Of a stretch of DNA of 64,000 bases, positions 33,301 to 45,436 are shown one piece after another (position 1 is the stretch's first letter; each line of letters starts with the position of its first letter). The notes under the pieces were generated by a model that saw nothing but the letters and a program-made list of their open reading frames with translations, was not told the origin of the DNA and searched no databases. Origin of the DNA: Aselliscus stoliczkanus (taxonomy: Eukaryota; Chordata; Mammalia; Chiroptera; Hipposideridae); NCBI GenBank assembly GCA_033961575.1, contig CM066737.1:89772271-89836270 (forward strand), read 5' to 3'. A program made the position numbers and the translations under genes.

Positions 33301-35930
33301 TATACTTGATGTATTTACATTCATTTCATTTGGATCACTATTGAGTCCCAAAGGAAGTAGAAAGGTATGGGCTGGAATGCACAAGAGCTCTTGAATCAAG
33401 CCAGTCAGGTAACAACATTGGATGAAAGGAATTAAGACTTAGTGGGTAAGAAACATCACGAAGTAGGGGATGGTGGGGGAGGGCATGAGCTAGGATGGTG
33501 TCACAGTGCTCCAGGGGGATCCAAGGAGTCAATGATAGTTGACTGGGAGGAAGCCAAAATGAGTGGAATAAATCTCAGCTGATGACTGGACCGAGGAGAA
33601 TATCTGTCAATGTTCCTGATTTATGTATGGTTGTAAAACAAGATATGTTTTTAAATGGCCATGACGAATTGGAACAATGATCCTTAAAGAATAATTTTCT
33701 TTTTCCAAAAGGAAGGGACTTTCTAAACATTATAGAAGTCATGTGATGTTTTAACTAAATATTTAAGCAATATATAAGCATATGAAATAGAAAGTGACCA
33801 TCTCCCACAATATCCTAACCCCAAATAGAGCTATAGATAATGGATATTATCTATTGCATCTAGGTAAATACATAGATACATAGGTACTTATCTAAATATA
33901 GATCACATATGCTGTTCTATAATCTATTAAAAAATATTACATCATCTCTTTCCTTGCCATTACATATAACTCCACCTCATGCTTTTTAAAGGTGGCAGGA
34001 TCTTACACTCTAAGGATTACCATAATTGACTCAGACAATCCTCTGAGAATAGACATGTATCTTGTTTTGTTCTTTTGCTATTACAGAAATTCTGCAAAAA
34101 TACTTTTGAACATACATCTTTATGCACACATTGAAGTATATCTGTAGAATAAATTTCTAGAACTAGAATTTTGGTGTCAAAGAGTATGTGCATTTAAATG
34201 TTTACATATATTGACTATTGCTCTTCAGAAAGATTGCACCAATTTCTATTAACACCAACAGTATATAAAAGTCAATTGCATTTTTTAGGAATATATTCTA
34301 CATGTTTCTTACACAAGGACCCATGAAATCAACAAAATCAACCCTCGTGGAAGTTCTGAGCAATTAATAGACAGTAAAAGTGGGAACTCAGCAACATTCA
34401 TGATACATCACAGTCCACATAAACTATGTATAGGTGGGCTATGATTAGCATAGAAAATCCCAAGTGCTTGAGGGATTGGTAAGGGAAATTTTGAATTTGT
34501 GTTTTGCTGTAATTCTTTCTTCCTCAAATGAAGGAAGAACCCCCTTCAGAATTGCCATCGAAGTCGCTGGAGGTGGGGACAAAGGGGTCCTAAGCCTCAG
34601 GAGCACATCAGTGGCTTTTATTTACTAAATTTGTATGATATTACCATCTCCATCTTGTGAATAAGGATGACCGTTGTTGAATCCATTCCAAAAATGACAA
34701 CCTTTTGAGGGGCTATGCCTATTTCAGAGACAACACAACCTACACTTAGGCAGATCAAGTTCCTTGGAGTGATTTCACAAGTTAGTAGTGTTAGAATGAA
34801 AATTCAACCCAAAGATTTCTGATGATAAATCCCATGCTCTTTCTGGGTGTCCAAATCTGATTTTGAATTTATTCCAAATTTCAGTTAGACTCTAAACGTA
34901 TTCTGATGAGGGCCTTTGTCTCAAGCAAGAAATCTGTGTATTTATTGAATAATTTGGATTTTAAAAATTATACTTCATCCAAATGTTACACAACATTTAA
35001 AAGTTTCTCAGACTTCTGCACTTTTCAGAGACTTAATAGGTTTTTTCCTCTCTAAAAATCAGGAACTTGAAACTAGAAGTATAAACAACATCTAAGATTA
35101 CATCGAAATTTCCAAACTCATGATATTCAAATAGGTTCTAAACTGAGTACACACAATCTTACTATGCTCTCTCTTTGACATCTGTTTATCATCATGTGAG
35201 CATTTTTCTCTTTCTTGTTTTTCTCATATATCATCTGGCAACAAAGGTGGTTAATAGTGTCTTCCTGATATTTTCAAATGCTTATCTTTTAAAATCTTTT
35301 TTGAAATAATCCGGACTTTCTCTTCTGTTTCATTTTCCTTTGTTATAGTTCTTGTTTCTTTGTTTCTCTCAGATTTTTCCTTTGCTATACATTTCCCTAA
35401 GAACTGACCCTGGCATTATAATTTTGTTTTTTTTTATGTAGCATCACTGACCCATTTTAAATAATTAGTAATGTTGTAAAATCAATTTGTTATTATGCCT
35501 AGAGACAGTGTAATAGGTTAAACAAGTGTCTGAATGGAGTCACACAGTGTATAGATTTGCTAATATTTTTTAGTTGGGAAGTTACAAAGGACCCCTAGAG
35601 AGAGAACCCTTGCTGAACTGCAAGCAACTTAAAGCAATGGATTGCATTTTAGTGATCATTGGATCCCAGTCTAAAACAATGCCAGGCTCATAATAGGAAG
35701 TCTATAAATATTGGTTGAATGAATGTAGTTATTAGGCAAGCTACTTAACTAACCTCCATGGCTAAGGACTGCTGTACAGCTTCTCCAAGTCCTTGTAAAT
35801 AACTGATTAAACATGCCTGGAGACATATGTGCATGATAACTCTGCCTGTTATGATCTTAGTCATTATTTTATAACACTTTTACTGAACTTATTGAGATCT
35901 TCTGTGTCTTCTACTTTTTTCTACTGACCC
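33301..35930. other. Long unassigned stretch
   Basis: About 2.6 kb without a gene. The segment about 33950-34270 (CATTACATATAACTCCACCTC..CTTTTGCTATTACAGAAATTC..AGATTGCACCAATTTCTATTAACACC) may be an old L1 3' UTR antisense piece. An L2-like tail, ACAATGCCAGGCTCATAATAGG, lies near 35676. Confidence 0.35.
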
Positions 35931-36530
35931 AGAATTTCTATTCTTAGGCATTATTGAAAAGAAACACGTACCTGTGTGCACCAAAAGACACGTATGAAAA
36001 TGTTCATAACAACATTGTTCTTATTCATTTCCAACTGGAAAATACTAAAATGTCATCAACATGGTAAATTACAGTGGAATACTGCACAGCAATGCAAGTA
36101 AATAGCTATAGACAGTACCATGGATACTTACTAATATTGAGAAAGAAACTAACACAAAAGTAAATACTATAAGTTTGCACATATATAAAATTTTAAAAAG
36201 GTAAAACAAAGCTATAGGGTTATAAAACACATACTGGTTGTTTTTTGGGGGGAAAGCTTAGGTTAAGGACTGTGAGGAGGTATGGAAAGGGCTTCTGAGG
36301 TGCTGGTAGTGGTCTATTTTTTGACTTGGGAGGTGATTACATGGGTGCATTTTCTTTGCAACTATTCATCAACTTGTAAAGCTATGATTTATGCATTTTT
36401 TTTGCATATGTGCCATTACTCCATGAAAACTTATTTAAAAATTAAATACATTTGTATATCAGCACAAGCACATAGCAAGTATCTGGGAGGATAGACATCT
36501 TGGGAAACTGTAGGCTGGGTTGAAAAGGAA
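35931..36530 (+). repeat. Old L1 fragment, sense
   Basis: AATTTCTATTCTTAGGCATTATTG, AATGTTCATAACAACATTGTTC, TAAATTACAGTGGAATACTGC match diverged L1 ORF2 3' sequence. Confidence 0.6.
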
Positions 36531-36587
36531 GAAATAAAAGTGCCGTTTATAGATAATACCATGATGTACACATGGAAAATCAAAAAA

Positions 36588-36602
36588 AAAAGAAAGAAAG
36601 AT

Positions 36603-36641
<39 letters not shown>

Positions 36642-36642
36642 A
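36588..36642 (+). repeat. (GAAA)n microsatellite
   Basis: About twelve GAAA units, with one GATA variant near 36599, inside the old L1. Confidence 0.95.
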
Positions 36643-37637
36643 ATTGACAGACAAATTAGAATTTAAAATATTATTGGAAATGAAATCAACATTAAAAATA
36701 AAATCTATTAATTATATAATCAAATGATTCTTTGTACTCACAGCTAACAGAAAATAAAAAACATAATTAAAAATTAGCTAGTACCTAGGAATAAATCTAA
36801 ACCTCCATTCTCTAACTTTAAGGAGAAAAATTAAAGAACATTCAAATAAATGAAATGATATTCATGGATAGAGTAGCACAATATTTTGTATGCATGTATA
36901 TGTAAATATTTTTAAAATACATAAAAATTATTCCAAATTGATCAATAGATTCAATAAAATGCCAATCAAAACTCAATAAATTTTCTTGTGGTACATGACA
37001 AGTTTATTCTAAAATTTGTATGGGAATACAAAGGGCCCAAAGTAGACAAAATTATCTTGAAAGTATTAACAAGGTGGGATGGCTTGCACTACTGGATTTT
37101 AAGACTTATAAAGCTACAGTAATCATCATACTGGTACACAGATAGGTAAGTAGGAAAATGAAACAGATTAGAAAACCCAGATATAGACCCAAGCACGAAT
37201 GAACACTTAATTGATGACAAACAGGGCATGGCAGTGGAGAAAGGACAGTCTTTTCAATAGGCGAAGCTGGGACAACTGGATAATCATGTGCGAAAAAGGG
37301 AAATGGCAATCTCTTATCTCAAACCATACATAAAAATAATCTCCGGATGTATCATAAGTTAAATGTGAAAGCAAAATAATAAAACTTTAGACATCACTAT
37401 AGAAGAATATCTTTATGACCTTTAGGGCAGGGAAAGGCTTCTCAAATGGGACACTGAAAGTACTAATCATAAAGGAAAAGACTGACAAATTAAAATTAAG
37501 AATTTAATCAAAAATCACCACAAATATGGAAAAGGAAGAGCACAGTGTGGGAGAAAAGATCTGCAATACATGCAGCCAGTAAAGGACTAATATTGAGAAT
37601 ATACAAAGAATTCCTACAAATAAATAAGAAAAATACA

Positions 37638-38015
37638 GGGCTGGCCAAGTGGCGCATTGGTTAAGAGCTGGCTTGGGACACCAGTGGCCCCAGTTCGGAT
37701 CCCACGTATGAGGGCCAGTGAACAATAGCTCCACCTGGAGCTGGGCTGTTGTGAGTCCCTGGGCCGGCAGCCAGCGTGAGCGGCTGGCAGCTGGTGTGAG
37801 CTGCCAAGAGCTGCTGTGAGCGGCTGTCCAGAGGCCAGCGATCGATCTGCCTCACCCGAGAAGAGCGCAATGATGATACCAACATGGGCCAGTGAAGCAA
37901 CGTGCTCCACAACTAGACTGAAGAACAAAAGGACAGCAACTTGTCTGTTCCCTTTCCCCGGTTCCCCAACACTGTTTCCCTCCCCCAATTCCCCAATAAA
38001 ATTTTTTCAAGAAAA
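37638..38015 (+). mobile_element. Composite SINE type B, shortened middle
   Basis: Complete head and tail (CCCCAATAAAATTTTTTC) but the CAGC-rich middle lacks about 60 bases relative to other copies. Flanked by AAGAAAAATACA at 37626-37637 and 38016-38027. Confidence 0.92.
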
Positions 38016-38321
38016 AGAAAAATACAAGCAACGCAAGAGTAAAATATTCAAAATAAATAGGCACTACACAAAGAAGAAATCAAATGATATCAGCATATGA
38101 AAAATTGCTCAATTCCATTAACATGCAGGGAAATACAAATTTAGACTACAATAAGATATCACAATATGGCCATGAGATTGGAAAAAATAAAGGTAGCTTG
38201 ACAATACCCAGTGTTAGTGAGGATGTGGAGCAGCTTTAACTCTCATACAATGCTGGTGAGAATGTATGAGATCATTATTTGTCTAAGTAAAGCCAAGTGT
38301 AGCCTGTTGTAGTTGTGTGAT

Positions 38322-38466
38322 TTTTTTTTTTTTTAGCTGAGCCATCCTGCCACCTGTTGGCAGCTCAACGGCAACTCAGCTTGGGCTGGCACTGAACCAT
38401 CATTGCTCAGAGCTCAGCTCGCACCCTTGAGTGAGCTCTTAACCAACTGAGCCACTAGGCTGGCCC
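38322..38466 (-). mobile_element. Single-tRNA SINE type D
   Basis: T-run, AGCTGAGCCATCCTGCCACC, ending ACTGAGCCACTAGGCTGGCCC. The flanks GTTGTGTGATTTTT and GTTGTGTGCTTTTG form the TSD. Confidence 0.9.
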
Positions 38467-38638
38467 TGTTGTGTGCTTTTGATTGTTATTCAAATCCCTA
38501 AACCACCAAGAGTGGGCGTGGCAAAGGTTGATAGTTAAGTTTTGAGCACAGATGGATAATTTGATAGAAGGAACCAGGGTTCCTGATGAATACTGAGTGG
38601 CCATACCAGCAATGGACTGGTTGAGGAGCAGTCATTAT
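38467..38638. other. Unassigned
   Basis: Short gap between SINEs, nothing recognised. Confidence 0.4.
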
Positions 38639-38655
38639 ACCATACTTTGGGACTT

Positions 38656-38776
38656 TTGCTTTTTTTTTTTTTTTTCCTTTTTAGAGGGCAGTGGCACTGG
38701 CCCTCATATGTGGGATTTGAACCGGGCTGCTGGCATCCCAAGCCAGATCTTAACCATCGTGCCACTCGGCTGGCCC
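38656..38776 (-). mobile_element. SINE type A
   Basis: Flanked by CCATACTTTGGGACTT at about 38639 and 38776. The body uses CATCCCAAGCC, the variant otherwise seen in type B heads. Confidence 0.9.
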
Positions 38777-38887
38777 CATACTTTGGGACTTCATTTACCT
38801 GAGAGTGAGTGGTTTCACCTTTTTTTTTTTAGATTTAAGTTACTGTTTGTGTTTTCAATTATTAACTCAACAATTGTATTAGTGTTG

Positions 38888-38888
<1 letters not shown>

Positions 38889-38943
<55 letters not shown>
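38889..38943 (+). repeat. (GA)n microsatellite, about 27 units
   Basis: Uninterrupted GA run of about 54 bases. Confidence 0.97.
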
Positions 38944-38944
<1 letters not shown>

Positions 38945-39163
38945 CCACGAGCTCAATTGGCTTTACTCAGGCTACTGATTCAAATGTTAATCTCATCCAG
39001 AAAGAGCTTCAGGAGAACCAACTAGAAATATGGGCACACCATGGCCCATTCAAGTTGACACAAAATTAACATCACAACAACACTATAAGGTAACTAATGA
39101 GACAGGTTAACAAATGTATGATGAAATCAGATAGGAGGTTTAAGTCCAGAACACACATTTTTT

Positions 39164-39574
39164 TTTTAAAGATTTTATTGGGGAATTGGGGGAGGGGAAC
39201 AGCATTGGGGAATTGGGGAAGGGGAACAGACTGTTCTTCAGTGTACTTGTGGAGGGAGTCACTTCACTGTCCCATGTTGGTATTATCATTGCACTGTTCC
39301 TGGGTGAGGCAGTCACTCACCGGCCATTGGATGGCCTCTCACGGTGGCTCATGGCAGCTCACGAAAGTGCGCGCCAGCTGCCGGCCAGCCCTACTGCAGC
39401 CTACGCCATCACCAGTGACTCACGGCAGCCCAGCTCCAGGTCGACCTGTTGTTCACCATCTTAGCTACACAGGGCGCAGCGTCACTGGCTCTCATGTGGG
39501 CTCTGAATCAGGGACCTGATGCTCAGAGCTGGCATCCCAAGCCAACTCAACCAATGTGCCACTCGGCTGGCCCC
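39164..39574 (-). mobile_element. Composite SINE type B
   Basis: T-run, AAAGATTTTATTGGGGAATTG, diverged middle, ending ACTCGGCTGGCCCC. ACACACATT occurs on both sides (about 39152 and 39576). It sits at the T-run that may be the A tail of the CCP110 retrocopy. Confidence 0.9.
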
Positions 39575-39587
39575 ATACACACATTCT

Positions 39588-40048
39588 TTTTTTTTTTAAA
39601 GTTTATTTTGTCTTTTGCCTAGAAGCAAATCTAGTGAAAATTAAAGTATAAAGATAAATACAATTTACATTGATGGACATTCCACTTCAAAGTAAAATTA
39701 ACAAAAAATAAATAAAAATCCATTAAAAGCACAATGTCTTGCACTTTTGTGAGAAAAAGCTGTGAACAATAAAAAAATGTGTAAAACACACAAGCTCTTA
39801 TCTTTAAATTAAAAATAATAACACTCAAGTTCCCCATCCTTAATCTAAAACTAGTTTTAACTTTCTCTAAAACATACTATTTGTTTTAGCTAATTTACAT
39901 TAGTGTACACAAAACTTTTAGTATCTATCTTACTAGAAAGACCCACAATGATATGAGTAAACTGTCTCCCGAGTTTTCAGAACCATAAAGCACAATGTAT
40001 CATATTAAGATAATTTGATATACTTTGCCTACAAAGAGCAAATTGGTA
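39588..40048 (-). pseudogene. CCP110: Probable 3' end of CCP110 retrocopy 3' UTR (part 1)
   Basis: On the minus strand this ends with AAAATAAACTTT followed directly by an A-run (39588-39600), i.e. a polyadenylation signal close to a poly(A) tail. No repeat family matches the segment. It lies outside SINE B (39164-39574) and is followed by SINE and L1 insertions, after which similar unassigned sequence resumes. The simplest reading is one 3' UTR split by insertions. The alternative is an unrelated retrocopied UTR. Homology to CCP110 could not be tested here. Confidence 0.4.
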
Positions 40049-40060
40049 ACTCAAACATTT

Positions 40061-40161
40061 TTTTTTTGAGGGCAGTGTCACTGGCCCTCATATGTGGGAC
40101 CTGAACCAGGGCCGCTGGCTTCCCAAACCAGCGCTTAACCACCGCGCCACTTGACCGGCCC
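40061..40161 (-). mobile_element. SINE type A beside L1
   Basis: Body from GAGGGCAGTGTCACTGG to CTTGACCGGCCC. Flanked by ACTCAAACAT at 40049 and 40162. The second copy directly abuts the L1 poly-T. Confidence 0.93.
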
Positions 40162-40183
40162 ACTCAAACATTTTTTTTTTTTT

Positions 40184-40691
40184 AAATTTAATTTAATTTT
40201 ATTTTTAATTAGTTTCAGGTGTACAACACAGTGTAATAGTTATACATTTTACCCCTCAAAGTGACAAACCCCCCACCCCCAATACACCACCCCACACCCC
40301 CCCATATCATATATATCTATTACTCTTCCTCTGACTCTCTTCCACAGTATAATCCACATCCCGTGACTATCTATATATATTCAATTACAGTACGTATACC
40401 ACCTCCACTTTAGTAATACAGTGCAGTGATCAAACCTCTACTCCATCCATGAAATGGTCTCCCTAACAAGACCTATGATCATCTGACATTCCACAGAATA
40501 TTTACAACATTATTAATTATATTCCCCAAACTGTTTTTCCTATCCCAGTAGCAATATTGTAGTTGCCTATTTTTGCTGTCTAATCCCTTCCCCTTCTCCC
40601 TCATTCCCATTCCTCTCCAAATTAGCAACCCTGATTTTTCCTCTATATCTATGAGACAGTTTCTGTTTACTTTGCTCATTCATACAGTTTT
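40184..40691 (-). repeat. L1 3' UTR
   Basis: Minus-strand 3' UTR between the ORF2 stop and the A tail. It contains a G-rich stretch (C-rich on the plus strand at about 40268-40305), a common feature of mammalian L1 3' UTRs. Confidence 0.8.
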
Positions 40692-43600
40692 TCATATTCC
40701 ACATATAAGTGAGATCATATGGTATTTGTCCTTCTCTGACTGACTTACTTCACTCAACATTATAGTCTCTAGGTCCATCCATATCATTGCAAATGGCACG
40801 ATTTCATTCTTCTTTATAGCGGAGTAATACTCCATTGTATAAATATACCACAGTTTCTTAATCCAGTCATCTACTGACGGGCATTTTGGTTGTTTCCAAG
40901 TCTTAGCTATTGTAAATTGTGCTGCTATGAACATCGGGGTGCATAACTTTTTTTGAATAAGTGTCTTGGTTTTTTCAGGATAAATACCTAGGAGTGGAAT
41001 TGCTGGGTCAAAAGGTAGCTCTATTTCCAGTTCTTTGAGATACCTCCATACTGACTTCCATAGAGGCTGCACCAATCTGCAGTCCCACCAACAGTGCAGC
41101 AGGGTCCCCTTATCCCCACAGCCCCGCCAGCACTTGTTGTTTGTTGATTTGTTGATGATAGCCATTCTGACTGGAGTGAGGTGGTATCTCATGGTGGTTT
41201 TTATTTGCATTTCCCTAATGACCAGTGAGGTTGAACTTTTTTTCATATGCCTGTTGGCCATCTGTATGTCCTCTTTAGAGAAATGTCTCTTCATATCTTC
41301 TGCCCATTTTTTAATTGGGTTGTTTGTTTTTTTGGTGTTGAGTTTCATGAGTGTTTTATAAATTTTGGATATTAACCCCTTATCAGATATATCATTGGCA
41401 AATATATTCTCCCATTCAGTAGGCTTCCTTTTTGTTTTATTAATGGTTTCCTTTGTTGTGAAAAAACTTTTAAGTCTGATATAATCCCATATGTTCATTT
41501 TTTCTTTTACTTCCCTTGCCCGTAGGGATGTATCAGTAAAAATATTGCTCGGTAATGTCTGCAAATGTACTCCCTATATTTTCATTTAGGATTTTTATGG
41601 TTTCAGGTCTTACATTTAAGTCTTTAATCCATTTTGAATTTGGTCTTGTATAAGGCGTAAGGAGATGATCCAGTTTCATTTTTTGCATGTGTCAGTCCAA
41701 TTTTCCCAGCACCATTTATTGAATAGACTATCTTTACTCCAGTGTAAATTCTTGCTTCCCTTGTCATAGATTAACTGTCCGTAAATGCTTGGATTTATTT
41801 CTGGGCTCTCTGTTCTGTTCCACTGATCGATGTGCCTGTTTTTATGCCAATACCAAACTGTCTTGATTACTGTGGCCTTGTAGTAGGTTTTGATGTCTGG
41901 TAGCGTGATCCCCGACTTTGTTTTTATTCCTCAGAATTGCCGAGGCTATTCTGGGTCTTTATGATTCCATATAAACTTTAGGATTATATTTTCTATTTCT
42001 GTGAAAAATGCCCTTGGTAGTTTGATAGGAATTGCATTGAATCTATATATTGCTTTAGGCAGTATGGACATTTTAACTATATTAATTCTTCCTATCCATG
42101 AGCATGGTAGGTGTTTCCATTTATTTGTATCTTCTATGATTTCTTTCTTCAGTGTCTTATAATTTTCTGAGTACAGATCTTTCACTTCTTTGGTTAAATT
42201 TATTCCTAGGTATTTTATAGTTCTTGACGCAATTGTAAATGGGACAGTTTTCTTAATTTCTCTTTCCGTTAGTTTATTATTGGTATATGCAAATGCCACC
42301 GATTTCTGAACATTGATTTTATATCCTGCTACTTTACTGAATTCGTCTATCAGTTCCAATAGTTTTTTGATGGAGTCTTTGGGGTTCTCTATATACAGTA
42401 TCATGTCATCTGCATATAATGACAATTTTACTTCTTCCTTGCCAATTTGGATGCCTTTTATTTCTTTTTGTTGTCTGATTGCTGTGGCTAGAACTTCCAG
42501 CACTATGTTGAATAAAAGAGGAGAAAGTGGACAGCCTTGTCTTGTTCCTGATCTTAAGGGGAATGGTTTTAGCTTTTCCCCATTGAGTATGATGTTAGCT
42601 GTAGGTTTATCATATATGGCTTTTATTATGTTGAGATATGATCCCTGTATTCCCACTTTGCTAAGGGTTTTTAACATAAATGGCTGTTGGATTTTGTCAA
42701 ATGCTTTTTCTGCATCTATTGAAATGACCATGTGATCTTTATCCTTCATTTTGTTGATGTGGTGTATCACATTAATTGATTTACGGATGTTGAACCAGCC
42801 TTGCGCACTAGGGATGAATCCCACTTGATCATGATGTATGATCTTCTTAATATATTGCTGAATTCTGTTTGCTAATATTTTATTGAGAATTTTTGCATCT
42901 ATATTCATCAGGGAGATTGGCCTGTAGTTTTCCTTTTTGTGATGTCTTTATCTGGTTTTGGAATCAGGGTGATAGAGGCTTCATAAAATGTGTTTGGGAG
43001 ACTTCCCTCCTTCTGGATTGTTTGGAAGAGTTTGAGAAGAATAGGTGATAGTTCTGTTTTGAATGTTTGATAAAATTCACTTGTGAAGCCGTCTGGTCCA
43101 GGGCTTTTGTTTTTTGGGAGCTTGTCAATTACTGATTCAATTTCCTTGGTAGTAATCAGGGTATTTAGATTTTCTGTTTCTTCTTGCGTTAGCTTTGGAA
43201 GGTTGTATGCTTCTAGAAAATTATCCATTTCATCCAGATTGTCAAATTTGTTGGCATATAGTTGCTCATAGTAATTTCTTAGAATTTTTTGTATTTCTGT
43301 GATGTCTGTAGTCATTTCCCCTCTTTCATTCCTGATTTTGCTAATTTGAGTCCTCTCTCTTTTTTTTTTTTTGATGAGCCTGGCTAGAGGTTTGTCAATT
43401 TTGTTTATCTTCTCAAGAAACCAGCTCTTGGTTTCATTGATCTTTTGAATTGTTTTTCTGTTCTCTATATTGTTTATTTCTGCTCTGGTCTTTATTATCT
43501 CCTTTCTCGTACTCCCCTTAGGCCTCTTTTGCTGTTCTTTTTCCAGTTCCCTTAGGTGTAAGGATAACCTGTTGATTTGAGATTTTTCTTCCTTCTTTAG

Positions 43601-44512
43601 GTAGGCCTGCACTGCTATAAACTTCCCTCTTAGGACTGCTTTCGCAGCATCCCAGAGATTTTGGGTCGTGGTGTTTTCATTTTCGTTTGTCTCGAGGTAT
43701 CTTTTGATTTCCTCCTTGATCTCATTTGTGACCCACTCACTATTTAATAGCATATTGTTTAGCCTCCATTTATTTGTCAGCTTCCCGGATTTCTTCTTAT
43801 AATTGATTTCTAGTTTCATAGCATTGTGGTCAGAGAATACAGTTGAAATGATTTCAATCTTCTTAAATTTATTGAGACTTGTTTTGTGGCCTAACGTGTG
43901 GTCTATCTTAGAAAATGTTCCATGTGCACTTGAAAAGAACGTATATTCTGTAGCTTTGGGATGAAATGCTCTGAAAATGTCTGTTAAATCCAGCTGGTCT
44001 AATGTGTCATTTAAGGTCGCAGTTTCCACATTGATTTTCTGTCTGGAGGATCTGTCCATTAGTGACAGCGGGGTGTTGAAGTCCCCTACTATGATAGTGT
44101 TACTGTTGATCTCTGTCTTTATGTCTGACAATATCTGTTTTATATATTTAGGGGCTCCTATGTTAGGTGCATAGATGTTTACTAGAGTTATGTCCTCTTG
44201 TTGGATCGATCCCTTCATTACTATGAAGTGTCCTTCTTTGTCCTTTGTTATATTCTTCAATTTAAAGTCCATTTTATCTGATATAAGTATCGCTACTCCA
44301 GCTTTTTTCTCAGTACCATTTGCATGAAATATTTTACTCCATCCCTTTACTTTCAGCCTGTATGAGTCTTTGGATCTGAGGTGAGTCTCTTGTATACAGC
44401 ATATACTGGGGTCTTGCTTTCTTATCCATTCAGCCACCCTATGTCTTTTTATTGGAGCATTTAATCCATTTACATTTAATGTGATTATTGATAGGTGTGT
44501 ATTTATTGCCAT
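40692..44512 (-). pseudogene. L1 ORF2 (endonuclease-reverse transcriptase), broken by small deletions
   Basis: Three large in-frame blocks. Block 1 (44512-42908, 534 aa) holds the apurinic-type endonuclease with Asn13, Glu42 (QETH), Asp144/Asn146 (GDFN), Asp204 and the SDH at 227-229, all expected catalytic positions. Block 2 (42908-41946) holds the reverse transcriptase with [25 protein letters not shown] and the YADD active site at about 42405-42416. Block 3 (to 40692) holds the C-terminal Cys-rich motif [18 protein letters not shown] and [12 protein letters not shown]. Frame is lost at about 42934-42938, 41958-41960, 41910-41913, 41679-41684 and near 41570; the first four are short deletions in runs of one base. 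ORF2p normally nicks target DNA and copies L1 RNA; this copy as read cannot make it whole. Confidence 0.9.
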
Positions 44513-44560
44513 TTTCTTATTTGTGTTCGTAGTCTTTCATAGGTTGTTTTTCTCTTCTAC

Positions 44561-45436
44561 TTAAAGAAGCCCTTTTAGCATTTCCTGCAAAGCTGGCTTG
44601 GTGGTAATGAATTCCCTTAACTTATTTTTTTCTGCAAAGCTCCTTATCTCGCCTTCGATTTTAAATGATAACCTTGCTGGATACAGCAATCTTGGTTGTA
44701 GGCCTTTATTTTTCATCACTTTGAAAACCTCCTGCCACTCTCTTCTGGCCTGCAAAGTTTCTGTAGAAAAGTCAGCTGATAATCTTATGGGGGTACCCTT
44801 GTAAGTAACTTGCTGCCTTTCCCTTGCTGCTTTAAGGATTCTGTCTTTGTCCTTAACCCTTGCCATTTTCACTATAATGTGTCTTGGAGTGGGCCTGTTT
44901 GGAATCATCCTGTTTGGAACTCTCTGCACTTCCTGGGCTTGTATTTCAATGTCCTTTGCCAGGTTAGGGAAGTTTTCAGACATTATTACTTCAAATATAT
45001 TCTCAATCCCTTGCTCCCTCTCTTCTCCTTCTGGTACTCCAATGACCCTTAGGTTATTGCGTCTGATGTTATCCCCCAGCTCTCTTAAACTATTTTCCAT
45101 GTTTTTCATTCTTTTTTCTTTTTGTTGTACCGCATGGGTGATCTCTGCTATTTTGTCTTCTAAGTCACTGATTCGATTTTCTGCTTCATCCAGTCTGCTA
45201 GTGATTCCATCAAGTTTGTTATTTAATTCAGTAATTGTGTTCTTAAGTTCTAGCTGGTTGCTTTTCATGATTTCTCTATCCTTCTTTATATTTTCATTAA
45301 TTTCCTTGAACATTCTAATAATCAGTGTTCTGAACTCTGTCTCTGATAGGTTGGTTACCTCTATTTCCTCTATTTCCACTGATTCAGGAAGTTTCTTCTG
45401 TTCTTTTATTTGTGTTATGTTTCTTTGTCTCCCCAT
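44561..45436 (-). CDS. L1 ORF1p, RNA-binding chaperone (intact, 291 aa)
   Basis: The product is a LINE-1 ORF1 protein, which trimerises, coats L1 RNA and acts as a nucleic-acid chaperone in cytoplasmic L1 particles. A charged N terminus is followed by a heptad-rich coiled coil at about residues 45-125 (NTITELNNKLDGITSRLDEA, ENRISDLEDKI), then the RRM-like domain starting NNLRVIGVPEG (128-137), and a C-terminal domain with RILKAARERQQVTYKGTPIR (199-218), RREWQEVF and LYPARLSFKI. There is no premature stop. It precedes ORF2 by 48 bases, the usual L1 order. The length is near that of other mammalian ORF1 proteins, slightly shorter than the 338-residue human form. Transcription would come from the L1 5' UTR. 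Confidence 0.9.
   Translation of the reverse strand: MGRQRNITQIKEQKKLPESVEIEEIEVTNLSETEFRTLIIRMFKEINENIKKDREIMKSNQLELKNTITELNNKLDGITSRLDEAENRISDLEDKIAEITHAVQQKEKRMKNMENSLRELGDNIRRNNLRVIGVPEGEEREQGIENIFEVIMSENFPNLAKDIEIQAQEVQRVPNRMIPNRPTPRHIIVKMARVKDKDRILKAARERQQVTYKGTPIRLSADFSTETLQARREWQEVFKVMKNKGLQPRLLYPARLSFKIEGEIRSFAEKNKLREFITTKPALQEMLKGLL

Larger units (their letters stand above)
36531..38310 (+). repeat. Old L1 ORF2 fragment, sense, with later insertions
   Basis: AATAAAATGCCAATCAAAACTC (36955), AAAATTTGTATGGGAATACAAAGG (37012), AAGCTACAGTAATCATCATACTGG (37112) and GATGTGGAGCAGC (38221) run in ORF2 order. It contains a GAAA microsatellite (36588-36642) and SINE B at 37638. The frame is badly decayed. 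Confidence 0.75.
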